Assembly (NCBI GenBank): GCA_002773855.1
Contig: PEZY01000012.1
Location: 62,001 to 126,000, forward strand
Length of the DNA: 64,000 bases
DNA from: Candidatus Buchananbacteria bacterium CG10_big_fil_rev_8_21_14_0_10_33_19
Lineage (GTDB): Bacteria > Patescibacteria > ABY1 > 2-01-FULL-39-33
Reading direction: 5' to 3'
Shown here: in pieces, positions 50,523 to 59,017 of the stretch
How positions within the stretch are numbered: the stretch's first letter is position 1
Layout: each line of letters begins with the position of its first letter
The notes under the pieces: generated by a model
Seen by the model: the letters and a program-made list of their open reading frames with translations, nothing else
The model's database searches: none
Told to the model about the DNA's origin: nothing
Made by a program: the position numbers and the translations under genes

Positions 50523-51065
50523 ATGTCTAAGAAAAAAATATTTATACTAATCATAATAGTAGTTTTAGTGGTTAGTTATTTTATTTACTGGTCAAAGCAA
50601 AATAGTTTGAATAATGTTAACCAAATAACATCTTTTGATGTTAAAAATTGTACTTATATAATTAATAATGAGAATATTGCTCTTGAAAATGGTTATGCAG
50701 AGAAAGTACTATCCACAGAATTGGCCACTAAGAGTGTGGTTAGATATTTTGGTAATCAAGTTGCTGCTGATTTTAATAATGATGGTACAAATGATGAGAT
50801 ATTTATTTTGACTCAAGATAATGGTGGTAGTGGCACTTTTTATTATGCGGTAGGAGCAATAAATACCTCAGGTGGTTGTTTTGGGACTAATACTATACTG
50901 TTAGGTGATAGAATTGCTCCTCAGACTACAGAACTAAAAGATGGTATGGCGGTGGTTAATTATGCTGATCGGGCTGAAAATGAGCCTATGACCAGTCAAC
51001 CTTCAATTGGTGTTTCGCGTTATTTTCAAATAATTGACGGAAAATTACTAGAAGTCAACAAATAA
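50523..51065 (+). CDS. exported protein, unknown
   Basis: A 180-residue protein with an N-terminal anchor (about 5-23). The body has a VAADFNNDGTNDEIFILTQ stretch that resembles an FG-GAP-like or VCBS-like calcium loop, and two Cys in the mature part. I have seen similar proteins in Patescibacteria without known function. It lies 22 bp after the DUF3105 gene in the same orientation. Confidence 0.68.
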   Translation: MSKKKIFILIIIVVLVVSYFIYWSKQNSLNNVNQITSFDVKNCTYIINNENIALENGYAEKVLSTELATKSVVRYFGNQVAADFNNDGTNDEIFILTQDNGGSGTFYYAVGAINTSGGCFGTNTILLGDRIAPQTTELKDGMAVVNYADRAENEPMTSQPSIGVSRYFQIIDGKLLEVNK

Positions 51066-51097
51066 TTTTGAAATATTAATAAATAATAAAAAACAAT

Positions 51098-51496
51098 ATG
51101 AAAGGGTATGTAACTAATATTGAAGAAAAAACCTTAGCTAATAATAATTTTCGAGAGGTACTATACACTGGACCAAATAGTCAATTAGTTTTAATGAGCT
51201 TGTTGCCAGGCGAAGAAATCGGCATGGAAATTCATAATGATAATGATCAATTTTTAAGAATTGAGCAAGGCACAGGCAAGGCTATTTTAGATGACGTGGA
51301 GCATGATTTAGCTGATGGTTCGGCTGTCGTAGTACCAGCTGGCACTAATCATAATATAATTAATACTTCGGAAACTGAAGATTTGAAGCTATACACTATT
51401 TATTCACCAGCTCATCATCAGGATGGTGTAGTTTTTAAAACTAAGGCCGAAGCCGAGGCCTCCGATGAGCATTTTGATGGTAAAACTACTGAATAA
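51098..51496 (+). CDS. cupin-domain protein
   Basis: A 132-residue single-domain cupin. The first motif (GEEIGMEIHNDNDQFLRIEQG) has G, H, and E in metal-binding positions; the second (AVVVPAGTNHNIINTS) has the later His. Small cupins of this type may be isomerases, dioxygenases or binding proteins; the substrate is unknown. The following gene starts 4 bp downstream. Confidence 0.88.
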   Translation: MKGYVTNIEEKTLANNNFREVLYTGPNSQLVLMSLLPGEEIGMEIHNDNDQFLRIEQGTGKAILDDVEHDLADGSAVVVPAGTNHNIINTSETEDLKLYTIYSPAHHQDGVVFKTKAEAEASDEHFDGKTTE

Positions 51497-51500
51497 TTTT

Positions 51501-51968
51501 ATGGCACTAACGGCAAAACAAAAAGCGCCAAGTTTTAATTTACCAGACCAGACTGGTGAACTTCATAAATTAACTGATTATAATGGTAAATGGTTGCTGT
51601 TATATTTTTATCCACGGGATAACACGCCTGGTTGTGCTAAAGAGGCTTGTACCATTAGAGATAATTTTGCTGATTTTAAAAAAAATGGCGTAGTCGTTTT
51701 GGGAGTAAGTGCTGATTCTGTAGATAGTCATAATAATTTTGCCAGTAAGTATCAATTATCATTTCCAATTTTAGCTGATATTGATAGAGAAACAATCAAA
51801 GCTTATGGTGCCTGGGGTATGAAGAAGTTTATGGGTAAAAGTTTTAAAGGTATTAAACGAATTTCCTTTTTAATTAATCCACAGGGAAAGATAGCTAAAG
51901 TTTACGATAAAGTGAAGCCAGCGGATCATGCCCAAGAAGTATTAAATGACATTAAGGCTTTAAAATAA
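51501..51968 (+). CDS. bcp: thioredoxin-dependent peroxiredoxin (Bcp/PrxQ type)
   Basis: A 155-residue peroxiredoxin that reduces peroxides. The peroxidatic C45 and resolving C50 (PGCAKEAC) mark the PrxQ/Bcp class. FYPRDNTPGC and the C-terminal RISFLINPQGKI segment are conserved. The start at ATG 51501 is preferred; an upstream frame start overlaps the cupin gene. It probably forms an oxidative-stress unit with the cupin gene. Confidence 0.95.
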   Translation: MALTAKQKAPSFNLPDQTGELHKLTDYNGKWLLLYFYPRDNTPGCAKEACTIRDNFADFKKNGVVVLGVSADSVDSHNNFASKYQLSFPILADIDRETIKAYGAWGMKKFMGKSFKGIKRISFLINPQGKIAKVYDKVKPADHAQEVLNDIKALK

Positions 51969-51997
51969 TTACATTAATAATTTATTAAAATAAAGTT

Positions 51998-52363
51998 ATG
52001 AAAAAATTAGTTATTGCTTTAATAGTCTTGCTTATTATATTGTTAACAATACTGATTGGTGGTGGTATTTATGTTTATATTAGCTTAAAACCGTTTTTAA
52101 AAACATCGGCCAGTGAAAATGTTAACCAAAATGTTAATACAGGCAATCAATTATCAGCTGACAAGCATCCGCTTTTAACTTCAGATCAGGAGGCTACTTT
52201 AGAAAAAATTGGCATTGATCCAGCTAAATTACCAACGACTATTACCCCAGTCATGGAGTCTTGTTTTGTGAATAAATTAGGCATTGATAGGGTAAATGAA
52301 ATTAAAGCTGGCGAAGAGCCAAACGCCGTTGATTTGTTTAAGGCTAAATCTTGTATAGAATAA
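51998..52363 (+). CDS. small membrane-anchored protein, unknown
   Basis: A 121-residue protein with a membrane anchor (about 5-29), an Asn-rich linker and a small helical domain with two Cys (TPVMESCFVNKLG and FKAKSCIE) that could form a disulfide outside the cell. The end resembles short domains I have seen in other CPR proteins. Function unknown. Confidence 0.68.
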   Translation: MKKLVIALIVLLIILLTILIGGGIYVYISLKPFLKTSASENVNQNVNTGNQLSADKHPLLTSDQEATLEKIGIDPAKLPTTITPVMESCFVNKLGIDRVNEIKAGEEPNAVDLFKAKSCIE

Positions 52364-52458
52364 TATAATTAAAAGCACAGATTAATTAGCCTGTATTTTT
52401 GTTTTATAGGTAATGCAAGAAAAATATTGCTTTAGCGTATTACTTATATAACTGTAAT

Positions 52459-53046
52459 ATGGTTTTTGATAAAAATTACTCAAATAAAACCGATGAAGAA
52501 CTGGTTATTCTATCTTTAGAAAATCAGAATATTTTTGCTTATTTGATAAATCGATACCAAAAGAAAATAGCACGTTATATTAAGCGTATTTCTGGCCTGT
52601 CTGACGATGACATCGAAGATGTGCTTCAGGATGTTTTTATTAAAACTTATAGAAATTTAAACGCTTTTGATTCAAATTTGAAGTTTTCTTCTTGGCTATA
52701 TCGCATCGCCCATAATCAGGTTATTAGTAATTTTCGAAAATCTAAATCCAGACCACAATCTATTATTCTAGATAGTGATAATGATTTTTTAGAAAATATT
52801 GCTTCAGAGTTTAATTTAGAAAAAGAAATTGATATTATTGAAAATCAAGAAATTATTATGGAGATTATAGGTAGTTTAGATTATAAATATAAAGAAGTAA
52901 TTGAATTAAGGTTTTTAGAAGAAAAAGAATATAGTGAAATATCAGATATTTTAAAAAAACCCAATGGGACAGTAGCGGCATTAATTAGTCGAGCTAAAAA
53001 ACAGATTAGAAAAGAATTAGAGAGAAAAAATATTAATTTACAATAG
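52459..53046 (+). CDS. ECF-type RNA polymerase sigma factor
   Basis: A 195-residue sigma70-family factor with only regions 2 and 4. Region 2 (about 25-95) has LQDVFIKTYRNLNAFDSN and SSWLYRIAHNQVI; region 4 (about 135-185) has VIELRFLEEKEYSEIS and GTVAALISRAKKQIRKEL. The next gene begins 1 bp after its stop and is membrane-bound, as expected for a sigma/anti-sigma pair. Signal and regulon are unknown. Confidence 0.92.
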   Translation: MVFDKNYSNKTDEELVILSLENQNIFAYLINRYQKKIARYIKRISGLSDDDIEDVLQDVFIKTYRNLNAFDSNLKFSSWLYRIAHNQVISNFRKSKSRPQSIILDSDNDFLENIASEFNLEKEIDIIENQEIIMEIIGSLDYKYKEVIELRFLEEKEYSEISDILKKPNGTVAALISRAKKQIRKELERKNINLQ

Positions 53047-53047
53047 T

Positions 53048-53770
53048 ATGAATAATTTCACTGAAAAGGTTCTGGAGGTGATTAAACACGAAAAACCAGA
53101 ATCAAAATGGAAATTTAAGTTAAAGAATTACGCTATCTGGCTGGCTGGTTCATTGTTTATTTTATTTGGCAGTTTGTCGACAGCGGTGGTTATTTATATG
53201 ATTGCCAATAATGATTGGGCAGTTAGTAGTCAAATCGCCACAAATAAGTGGCAATTTATTTTGTTAGCTGTACCAATTTATTGGGTAGCCACAATTATTA
53301 TTTTACTTTTAGTGGCTTATTATAATTTTCGTCATACTAGTGTCGGTTATCGTTACAAGATATTAACTATTATTATGTCTAGTATTGTAGCTAGTATAAT
53401 ATTTGGTGGTTTATTTTATTATCTTGGCCTAGGTCATATTATAGATAAAACATTTGCTGAAAGAATACCAATTTATGAAAGATTTGCTAGTCCCAGAAGA
53501 GCAATGTGGGTTAATCCGGACGATGGTAGGCTAGCTGGTAAAGTAATTTTTATTCGATCTTCAAATTTTGATTTAATTGATTTTTATAATAAACGTTGGC
53601 TAGTTGAACCAATAATGACAGATGAATTTTTACAAGAAGGTCAAATTATTAAAATTATTGGTCAAAAAATTGATGATGATAGATTCAGGGCCGAAAGAAT
53701 ATTACCATTTGATATTCGTGGTCAATTTCCAGGTCTCTTTGGTTCCATGGGTATGCATCGGTCATTTTAA
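53048..53770 (+). CDS. membrane protein coupled to the sigma factor, possible anti-sigma
   Basis: A 240-residue protein with three hydrophobic segments (about 28-53, 67-92 and 102-127) and a C-terminal soluble part (about 130-240) with an OB-like beta pattern (GRLAGKVIFI, GQIIKIIGQKI). The short N-terminus (MNNFTEKVLEVIKHEKP) could be the sigma-binding part, but I see no zinc HxxxCxxC motif. The role is inferred from the 1-bp spacing after the sigma gene. Confidence 0.72.
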   Translation: MNNFTEKVLEVIKHEKPESKWKFKLKNYAIWLAGSLFILFGSLSTAVVIYMIANNDWAVSSQIATNKWQFILLAVPIYWVATIIILLLVAYYNFRHTSVGYRYKILTIIMSSIVASIIFGGLFYYLGLGHIIDKTFAERIPIYERFASPRRAMWVNPDDGRLAGKVIFIRSSNFDLIDFYNKRWLVEPIMTDEFLQEGQIIKIIGQKIDDDRFRAERILPFDIRGQFPGLFGSMGMHRSF

Positions 53771-53791
53771 ATATTTGCAATAAAAATTACC

Positions 53792-53812
53792 GTAGGGCGT
53801 AGTAATAAGTAA
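53792..53812 (+). repeat. degenerate half of a heptamer-type element
   Basis: GTAGGGC, GTAGTAA, TAAGTAA in 7-bp steps, like the left arm of the hairpin family. A matching right arm was not found. Confidence 0.4.
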
Positions 53813-53849
53813 GGGAGCCCCTAGATAATAAATAACTTTAAAAAACAAT

Positions 53850-54296
53850 ATGGATTATAAAAAACTTGGAGCTGGGTTGGCAGTATTTGCAGTAGTAGCT
53901 CTGGCCGGTAATATGCTAGTCAATGCGGCTGGACCAGAAAATAGTGGTGCTACTAGAAACTTCGGTAATGGTAGTGGTAACAAGGGAAATAATGAACAAC
54001 ATCGTTTGGATGTAGACACAGCTATAGAGAGTGGTGATTATCAAACTTTTAAATCATTGGTTGGCGATAATGGTCCAATGTTTAAAGCGATAACCGAAGA
54101 AAATTTCAATCAATTTGTGGAAATGCATAATTTAATGAAATCAGGTGACCTAGATGGCGCTAAAGTAATTAGTCAGGAACTGGGCTTAGGCGTTGGCCGT
54201 GGTATGTTTGGCGAGAGAGGCATGCATAACGGCAATGGACCAGGTTTCGTGGATAGTAATGGCGATGGTTTATGCGATAATCTAGATCAAAAATAA
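53850..54296 (+). CDS. exported protein with calcium-loop-like tail
   Basis: A 148-residue protein with a signal peptide ending near NAAG (residue 27). The mature part is Gly/Asn-rich, then helical (AIESGDYQTFKSLVG, MHNLMKSGDLDGAKVI), and ends in DSNGDGLCDN, an Asp-rich calcium-binding-like loop with one Cys. It may be a target or sensor of the sigma/anti-sigma pair just upstream. Function unknown. Confidence 0.7.
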   Translation: MDYKKLGAGLAVFAVVALAGNMLVNAAGPENSGATRNFGNGSGNKGNNEQHRLDVDTAIESGDYQTFKSLVGDNGPMFKAITEENFNQFVEMHNLMKSGDLDGAKVISQELGLGVGRGMFGERGMHNGNGPGFVDSNGDGLCDNLDQK

Positions 54297-54308
54297 AATT
54301 AGTAACGC

Positions 54309-54339
54309 AAAAAACAGCTAAGTGGCTGTTTTTTGTTTT
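54309..54339 (+). terminator. intrinsic terminator after the 53850 gene
   Basis: AAAAAACAGC (54309-54318) pairs with GCTGTTTTTT (54325-54334). Confidence 0.85.
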
Positions 54340-54350
54340 CTGTTTGTAGC

Positions 54351-54382
54351 TTGACATATTAAATTTGATGTTAATCTGTCAA
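54351..54382. promoter_or_regulatory. candidate operator upstream of the HU gene
   Basis: TTGACATATTAA (54351-54362) and TTAATCTGTCAA (54371-54382) form an inverted repeat with one mismatch and an 8-bp spacer. It lies about 30 bp upstream of the promoter. Confidence 0.45.
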
Positions 54383-54414
54383 AAGTCTTAAAAATGATAA
54401 ATTTGCGTTTTCCC

Positions 54415-54443
54415 TTGTTTTTCCTATTATATTGGTATATAAT
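54415..54443 (+). promoter_or_regulatory. promoter for the HU gene
   Basis: TTGTTT (54415-54420), a 17-bp spacer, TATAAT (54438-54443). The leader is about 46 nt. Confidence 0.68.
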
Positions 54444-54495
54444 CTAAACATGTGGAAAACTAATTCCATAATTATTAACTAACTAATAGAGTACT

Positions 54496-54777
54496 ATGGC
54501 TAAGATGACCAAATCTCAAATATTGGCTACTTTGGCAGAAAAGACCAATATCAGTAAGAAAGACGTTACCATGTTAATGGATACCCTTACTGAAATGGCT
54601 TATTCAGAAGTTAAGGGCAGTGGTGAGTTTACCATTCCAGGTATTGGAAAATTGGTAAAAGTTGACAGAAAAGCAAGAATGGGTCGAAACCCAGCTACTG
54701 GTGAAGAAATTAAAATTCCTGCTAAAACTGTTGTTAAATTTAGAGTTGCTAAAGCAGCTAAAGACGCATTATTATAA
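54496..54777 (+). CDS. HU-family DNA-binding protein
   Basis: A 93-residue nucleoid protein that bends DNA as a dimer. The family signature GEFTIPGIGKLVKVDRKARMGRNP (read in parts about 37-60) with the beta-arm motif GRNPATGEEIKIPAK is complete. Length is the HU/IHF norm. A single-gene unit with promoter, terminator and a possible operator. Whether HU or IHF-like cannot be told. Confidence 0.96.
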   Translation: MAKMTKSQILATLAEKTNISKKDVTMLMDTLTEMAYSEVKGSGEFTIPGIGKLVKVDRKARMGRNPATGEEIKIPAKTVVKFRVAKAAKDALL

Positions 54778-54799
54778 TTCGTCATTAGTTAACTCAAAG

Positions 54800-54829
54800 A
54801 TCCTCCAAAGTTTATTTGGAGGATTTTTT
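54800..54829 (+). terminator. intrinsic terminator after the HU gene
   Basis: ATCCTCCAAA (54800-54809) pairs with TTTGGAGGAT (54815-54824) around GTTTA, then T. Confidence 0.9.
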
Positions 54830-54830
54830 G

Positions 54831-54839
54831 TGTTATAAT
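54831..54839 (+). promoter_or_regulatory. extended -10 promoter for the GT28-like gene
   Basis: TGT then TATAAT (54834-54839). The -35 would overlap the HU terminator. The ATG is at 54868. Confidence 0.5.
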
Positions 54840-54867
54840 ATATTAGTAAATATAAAACTAAATTCTC

Positions 54868-56217
54868 ATGCCGATTAAAAAAATAAAAAACATGCCAAAT
54901 AAGGCATGGGTGGTTACTGTAGATATGGGCTATGGTCATCAAAGAGCTGCTCACCCATTAAGCGATATAGCTGAAGATGGCATTATTACGGCTAATAATT
55001 ATAAAGGTATCCCAAAAAAAGATAAAGACATTTGGGTTAATAGTAAGGGCATTTATGAATTTATTTCTCGGTTTAAAAAAGTACCATTTTTAGGAGATAA
55101 GATTTTTGAAATTTACGATAAATTTCAGGCTATTCCAAAATTTTATCCTAAACGAGATTTATCAAAACCTAATATTCAATTAAAACAGATATACCGTTTG
55201 TTTGAAGAGTCTTGTTGGGGACAAGATTTAATTACTAGATTATCTGAAAAACCTTTACCACTAGTGACAACTTTTTTTGTGACGGCTTTTATGGCTGAAC
55301 ATTATGGCTATCCAGGGGAGATTTATTGTGTGGCCACTGACACTGATGTCAGTCGAACTTGGGTGCCACTAGACCCTAAAAATAGTCGAATTAATTATTT
55401 CGCGCCTAATCGACGGGTGGTGGATAGGTTAAAACTTTACGGCGTAAAAGAGGATAAAATATTTTTAACGGGTTTTCCATTGCCGACAGAGAATGTTGGT
55501 AAGAATTTAGAAATTGTTAAAAAAGATTTAGGACAACGCTTGATTAATCTAGATCCAGATAAATTTTATATTTCTCAATATGAAAAAACCCTGCGTCATC
55601 ATTTAGGCGCTAAACTAATTAAAAAATCGGTTAGACCGCTGACTATTACTTTTGCCGTTGGTGGAGCTGGCGCTCAAAGAGAATTAGGGGCGACAATTAT
55701 GAAAAGTTTAAAAAAGAAAATTATCAGTGGCGAAATTATTCTTAATTTAGTGGCCGGCACTCATTTAGTGGTAAATCAATATTTTAAGGATCAAGTGAAG
55801 GAATTAGAGTTGAGTTTATACTTAAATAAAGGAGTTAATGTTTTATTTGATCGAAATAAATATAAATTCTTTAGTCGCTTTAATAAAATTTTAAGAAAAA
55901 CTGATATTTTGTGGACTAAACCTAGTGAGCTATCTTTTTACTGTGCTTTAGGTATTCCTATTATTACAGCTCCGCCGATTGGTTCTCAAGAAGTTTTTAA
56001 TCAGAGATGGTTAAGAACAATTGGTGGTGGTATTAAAGAAGAAGAACCACAATATGTTAATGAATGGTTATCTGATTGGCTGGAGTCTGGTTGGTTGGCA
56101 GAGGCCGCTATGCAAGGGTTCTTGGAAGCACCAAAATTTGGCACTCATAATATAGAGAAGATTATTTTCCATCAATATGATAAGACTAAAAAAGTAGAAA
56201 CTGTATTGCAGTATTAA
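54868..56217 (+). CDS. GT28/MurG-like glycosyltransferase-fold protein
   Basis: A 449-residue protein with VDMGYGHQRAA near residue 18, like the GxGH motif of MurG and diacylglycerol glycosyltransferases. The C-terminal half has a second Rossmann-type unit (TFAVGGAGAQRELGA near 270, then KPSELSFYCALGIPIITAPPIGSQE). No signal peptide. The donor and acceptor cannot be told; a lipid or cell-envelope glycosylation role is inferred. It is longer than MurG by about 90 residues. Confidence 0.7.
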   Translation: MPIKKIKNMPNKAWVVTVDMGYGHQRAAHPLSDIAEDGIITANNYKGIPKKDKDIWVNSKGIYEFISRFKKVPFLGDKIFEIYDKFQAIPKFYPKRDLSKPNIQLKQIYRLFEESCWGQDLITRLSEKPLPLVTTFFVTAFMAEHYGYPGEIYCVATDTDVSRTWVPLDPKNSRINYFAPNRRVVDRLKLYGVKEDKIFLTGFPLPTENVGKNLEIVKKDLGQRLINLDPDKFYISQYEKTLRHHLGAKLIKKSVRPLTITFAVGGAGAQRELGATIMKSLKKKIISGEIILNLVAGTHLVVNQYFKDQVKELELSLYLNKGVNVLFDRNKYKFFSRFNKILRKTDILWTKPSELSFYCALGIPIITAPPIGSQEVFNQRWLRTIGGGIKEEEPQYVNEWLSDWLESGWLAEAAMQGFLEAPKFGTHNIEKIIFHQYDKTKKVETVLQY

Positions 56218-56233
56218 ATTGGTAATTTATTGA

Positions 56234-56269
56234 AAATAGCCCGCCAAAAGTGGGCTATTTATTTTAATT
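56234..56269 (+). terminator. intrinsic terminator before the suf cluster
   Basis: AAATAGCCC (56234-56242) pairs perfectly with GGGCTATTT (56252-56260), then a T-rich tail. Confidence 0.85.
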
Positions 56270-56286
56270 TAATATTTTCATATTAC

Positions 56287-56314
56287 TTGACATCTAAGAT
56301 ATTTATAGTATAAT
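56287..56314 (+). promoter_or_regulatory. promoter of the rrf2-suf cluster
   Basis: TTGACA (56287-56292), a 16-bp spacer, TATAAT (56309-56314). The downstream ATACTAGTA...GTAGGATAT sequence (about 56320-56342) is a loose dyad that could be the regulator's own site. Confidence 0.7.
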
Positions 56315-56342
56315 TAAAATACTAGTAAATAAGTAGGATATT

Positions 56343-56768
56343 ATGTCATTTTTTGGTACAATATCCTCTAAAAAGCATAATAGTTTGAGATTAATTATTC
56401 AATTAGCTCAGAGTTATACCGACAAAAAACCAGTTTCTTTGTCGGAAATTAGTTCAGAAGAGGGTATTTCTATTAAATATTTAGAACAATTAATCATGCC
56501 CTTTAAAAGGGCTGATATTATTAAAAGTCAACGCGGTCGTAGCGGTGGCTATATTATGATTAAGGATCCTAAAAAAATATCGCTCAAGGAAATAATTTGG
56601 CTGATAAATGATAGTCCAAGTTTAGCAATTTGCTTAGATAAGGATTACGACAAATCGTGCAATTATGATCATAATTGCATCTCCAAAAATATTTGGGGAA
56701 AAATTCAAAAATCAATGGAAGGCTTTTTGGATAAAATATATTTATCTGAAATATTGGAAAATAAATAA
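56343..56768 (+). CDS. Rrf2-family (IscR-like) transcription regulator
   Basis: A 141-residue winged-helix regulator. The HTH with SLSEISSEEGISIKYLEQL (32-50) and the wing RGRSGGY (64-70) are typical. Three Cys (C97, C106, C112) are placed like the Fe-S ligands of IscR. It heads the suf cluster, so it probably senses cluster status and represses or activates suf transcription. A heptamer-type hairpin separates it from sufC. Confidence 0.9.
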   Translation: MSFFGTISSKKHNSLRLIIQLAQSYTDKKPVSLSEISSEEGISIKYLEQLIMPFKRADIIKSQRGRSGGYIMIKDPKKISLKEIIWLINDSPSLAICLDKDYDKSCNYDHNCISKNIWGKIQKSMEGFLDKIYLSEILENK

Positions 56769-56770
56769 TT

Positions 56771-56838
56771 TAAGTAAGTGGCTGGTAATAAGTAGAAATT
56801 TTAAAAAATAATTCTACAATCTACAACCTATAACCTAA
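56771..56838 (+). repeat. heptamer-phased hairpin before sufC
   Basis: The right arm reads CTACAAT, CTACAAC, CTATAAC, CTAATAA from 56814. The left arm (from 56771) has AAGTAAGTGGCTGGTAATAA and then GTAGAAATTTT. This member lies outside the ribosomal block. Confidence 0.7.
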
Positions 56839-56845
56839 TAAAAGT

Positions 56846-57592
56846 ATGGCTAAAACAGTATCTAATGAAATGTCAGTTGAAAATCTTTTCGCCAGTATTG
56901 GCGACAAGCAAATTTTAAAAGGCATTGATCTAAAAATTAAACCGGGTAAAATAATTGCTTTGATGGGACCAAATGGTTCTGGTAAATCCACTTTATCCCA
57001 GATAATTACCGGTCACCCCAATTATCAGGTTGATAAGGGTAAAGTGGTGTGGCAAGGAAAAAATATTTTAAAACTTGATCCAGATGTTCGGGCTAAAATG
57101 GGCTTATTTTTATCTTTCCAGTATCCTAACGAATTGCCTGGGGTCAATATGTATGATTTCCTTTCAACTTGTTTTCAAAGTATTTATGGTGACAAAAAAC
57201 ATAAAAAAGATTTTGATAAAATATTAAATGAATCGCTAAAGTCATTAAAATTATCTAGTAATTTTTTAGATCGCTCAGTTAATGAAGGTTTCTCTGGTGG
57301 TGAAAAGAAAAAATCTGAAATATTACAGATGAAAGTTTTGGCTCCTAAAATTGCGATTTTAGATGAAACTGATTCTGGTTTGGATATTGATGCACTAAAA
57401 TTAATTGCTAAAAATATTTCTGATTTAAAATCACCAAAGATTGGCTTTTTAGTGATTACTCATTATAAACGTTTACTTAAATATATTAAGCCTGATGAAG
57501 TGCATATTATGTTAGATGGTAAAATTGTTAAATCTGGTAAATATGATCTAGTTGATAAACTAGAAAAACAAGGTTACGGTTGGCTTAAATAA
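56846..57592 (+). CDS. sufC: Fe-S assembly ATPase SufC
   Basis: A 248-residue ABC-type ATPase of the SUF complex. Walker A GPNGSGKST is at 41-49, signature FSGGEKKKSEI near 152, and Walker B IAILDETDSGLD near 171. SufC drives the SufBCD scaffold on which Fe-S clusters form. sufB follows after 15 bp. Confidence 0.97.
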   Translation: MAKTVSNEMSVENLFASIGDKQILKGIDLKIKPGKIIALMGPNGSGKSTLSQIITGHPNYQVDKGKVVWQGKNILKLDPDVRAKMGLFLSFQYPNELPGVNMYDFLSTCFQSIYGDKKHKKDFDKILNESLKSLKLSSNFLDRSVNEGFSGGEKKKSEILQMKVLAPKIAILDETDSGLDIDALKLIAKNISDLKSPKIGFLVITHYKRLLKYIKPDEVHIMLDGKIVKSGKYDLVDKLEKQGYGWLK

Positions 57593-57607
57593 TAAACCTT
57601 TTTATCT

Positions 57608-59002
57608 ATGACTCAAAATATTAAAATAGATCATAAAAAATACGATTTTAGAGATGATATTGATTATATTTTTAAGGCCGAAAAAGGTTTATCTCAAAAA
57701 CTCTTAAAAGAAATATCTGACAAGAAGGATGAGCCAAAATGGATGTTGGACTATCGGACTAAAGCTTTAAAATCTTTTGTAGAAAAGCCGTTGCCTGCTT
57801 GGGGTGCTGATTTAACTAAGATAGATTTTACCAATATTAGTTATTATCTTAAACCTAGTGAAAAAAGTTCGACGAAGTGGAAAGATGTACCCAAAAAAAT
57901 TAAAAAAACTTTTGATCGCTTAGGCATCCCTCAAGCGGAGCGAAAATTTTTAGCTGGTGTGGGAGCTCAATATGAATCAGAAGTTATTTATCATAGTCTA
58001 AAAAAGCAGTGGACTGATTTGGGTGTAGTTTTTTGTGATATGTCCGAGGCGCCAAAACTTTACCCAGATTTGGTTAAAAAATATTTTGGTAGTGCTATTT
58101 CTTATAATGATAATAAATTTTCGGCACTAAATAGTGCTATGTGGTCTGGCGGGTCTTTTATTTATGTGCCAAAAGGCGTGACTGTGGATATGCCACTGCA
58201 AGCCTATTTTAGAATTAATGCACCATCAATGGGCCAGTTTGAAAGAACTTTAATTATTGTCGATGAAGATGCTTCCATGCATTATATCGAAGGTTGCACC
58301 GCTCCCGTTTATTCCAAGGATTCGCTACATGCGGCAGTAGTTGAGGTGATTGCTTTGCCAAGATCAAAAGTACGTTATACTACTATTCAAAATTGGTCGT
58401 CCAATGTTTATAATTTGGTGACCAAACGAGCCGTCGCTTATGAAGGGGCGTTGGTAGAATGGGTAGATGGTAATTTAGGCTCAAAGACGACTATGAAATA
58501 CCCATCAGTGGTTTTGCGTGGTGAAGGTGCGAAGGCGGATATTTTATCGATTGCTTTTGCTGGTCGTAATCAACATCAGGATACCGGTGCTAAAGTTATT
58601 CATTTGGCTAGTAACACCTCATCTAAAATTGTTTCCAAATCAATCTCCAAAGATGGTGGCTGTGCTTCTTATCGTGGTTTGGTATCGGTGGCTAAAAACG
58701 CTAATAATTGTCAGATCAAAGTTAACTGTGATGCCTTGTTGTTGGATCAAAAATCTCGATCAGATACTTATCCAACTATGAATATCGGTAATAAACATTC
58801 TGTTATTGAACATGAAGCTAGTGTATCAAAGGTGAGTGAAGATCAATTATTCTATTTAATGTCTCGTGGCCTGTCCAGAGAAGAAGCTGAAAGAATGATT
58901 GTGGCTGGCTTTTTGGAAGTATTTGCCAAGGAATTACCACTGGAATATGCGGTTGAATTAAATCGCCTGATTAAAATGGAGATGGAAGGCAGTGTTGGTT
59001 AA
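57608..59002 (+). CDS. sufB: Fe-S assembly scaffold SufB
   Basis: A 464-residue beta-helix scaffold protein. Conserved SufB segments include SGGSFIYVPKGVTVDMPLQ, YIEGCTAP, and the C-terminal IEHEASVSKVSEDQLFYLMSRGLS. It forms the SufBC2D complex and receives sulfur from SufS via SufU. Length matches the family (about 465-480). Confidence 0.97.
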   Translation: MTQNIKIDHKKYDFRDDIDYIFKAEKGLSQKLLKEISDKKDEPKWMLDYRTKALKSFVEKPLPAWGADLTKIDFTNISYYLKPSEKSSTKWKDVPKKIKKTFDRLGIPQAERKFLAGVGAQYESEVIYHSLKKQWTDLGVVFCDMSEAPKLYPDLVKKYFGSAISYNDNKFSALNSAMWSGGSFIYVPKGVTVDMPLQAYFRINAPSMGQFERTLIIVDEDASMHYIEGCTAPVYSKDSLHAAVVEVIALPRSKVRYTTIQNWSSNVYNLVTKRAVAYEGALVEWVDGNLGSKTTMKYPSVVLRGEGAKADILSIAFAGRNQHQDTGAKVIHLASNTSSKIVSKSISKDGGCASYRGLVSVAKNANNCQIKVNCDALLLDQKSRSDTYPTMNIGNKHSVIEHEASVSKVSEDQLFYLMSRGLSREEAERMIVAGFLEVFAKELPLEYAVELNRLIKMEMEGSVG

Positions 59003-59017
59003 ATAAATATATTTACT

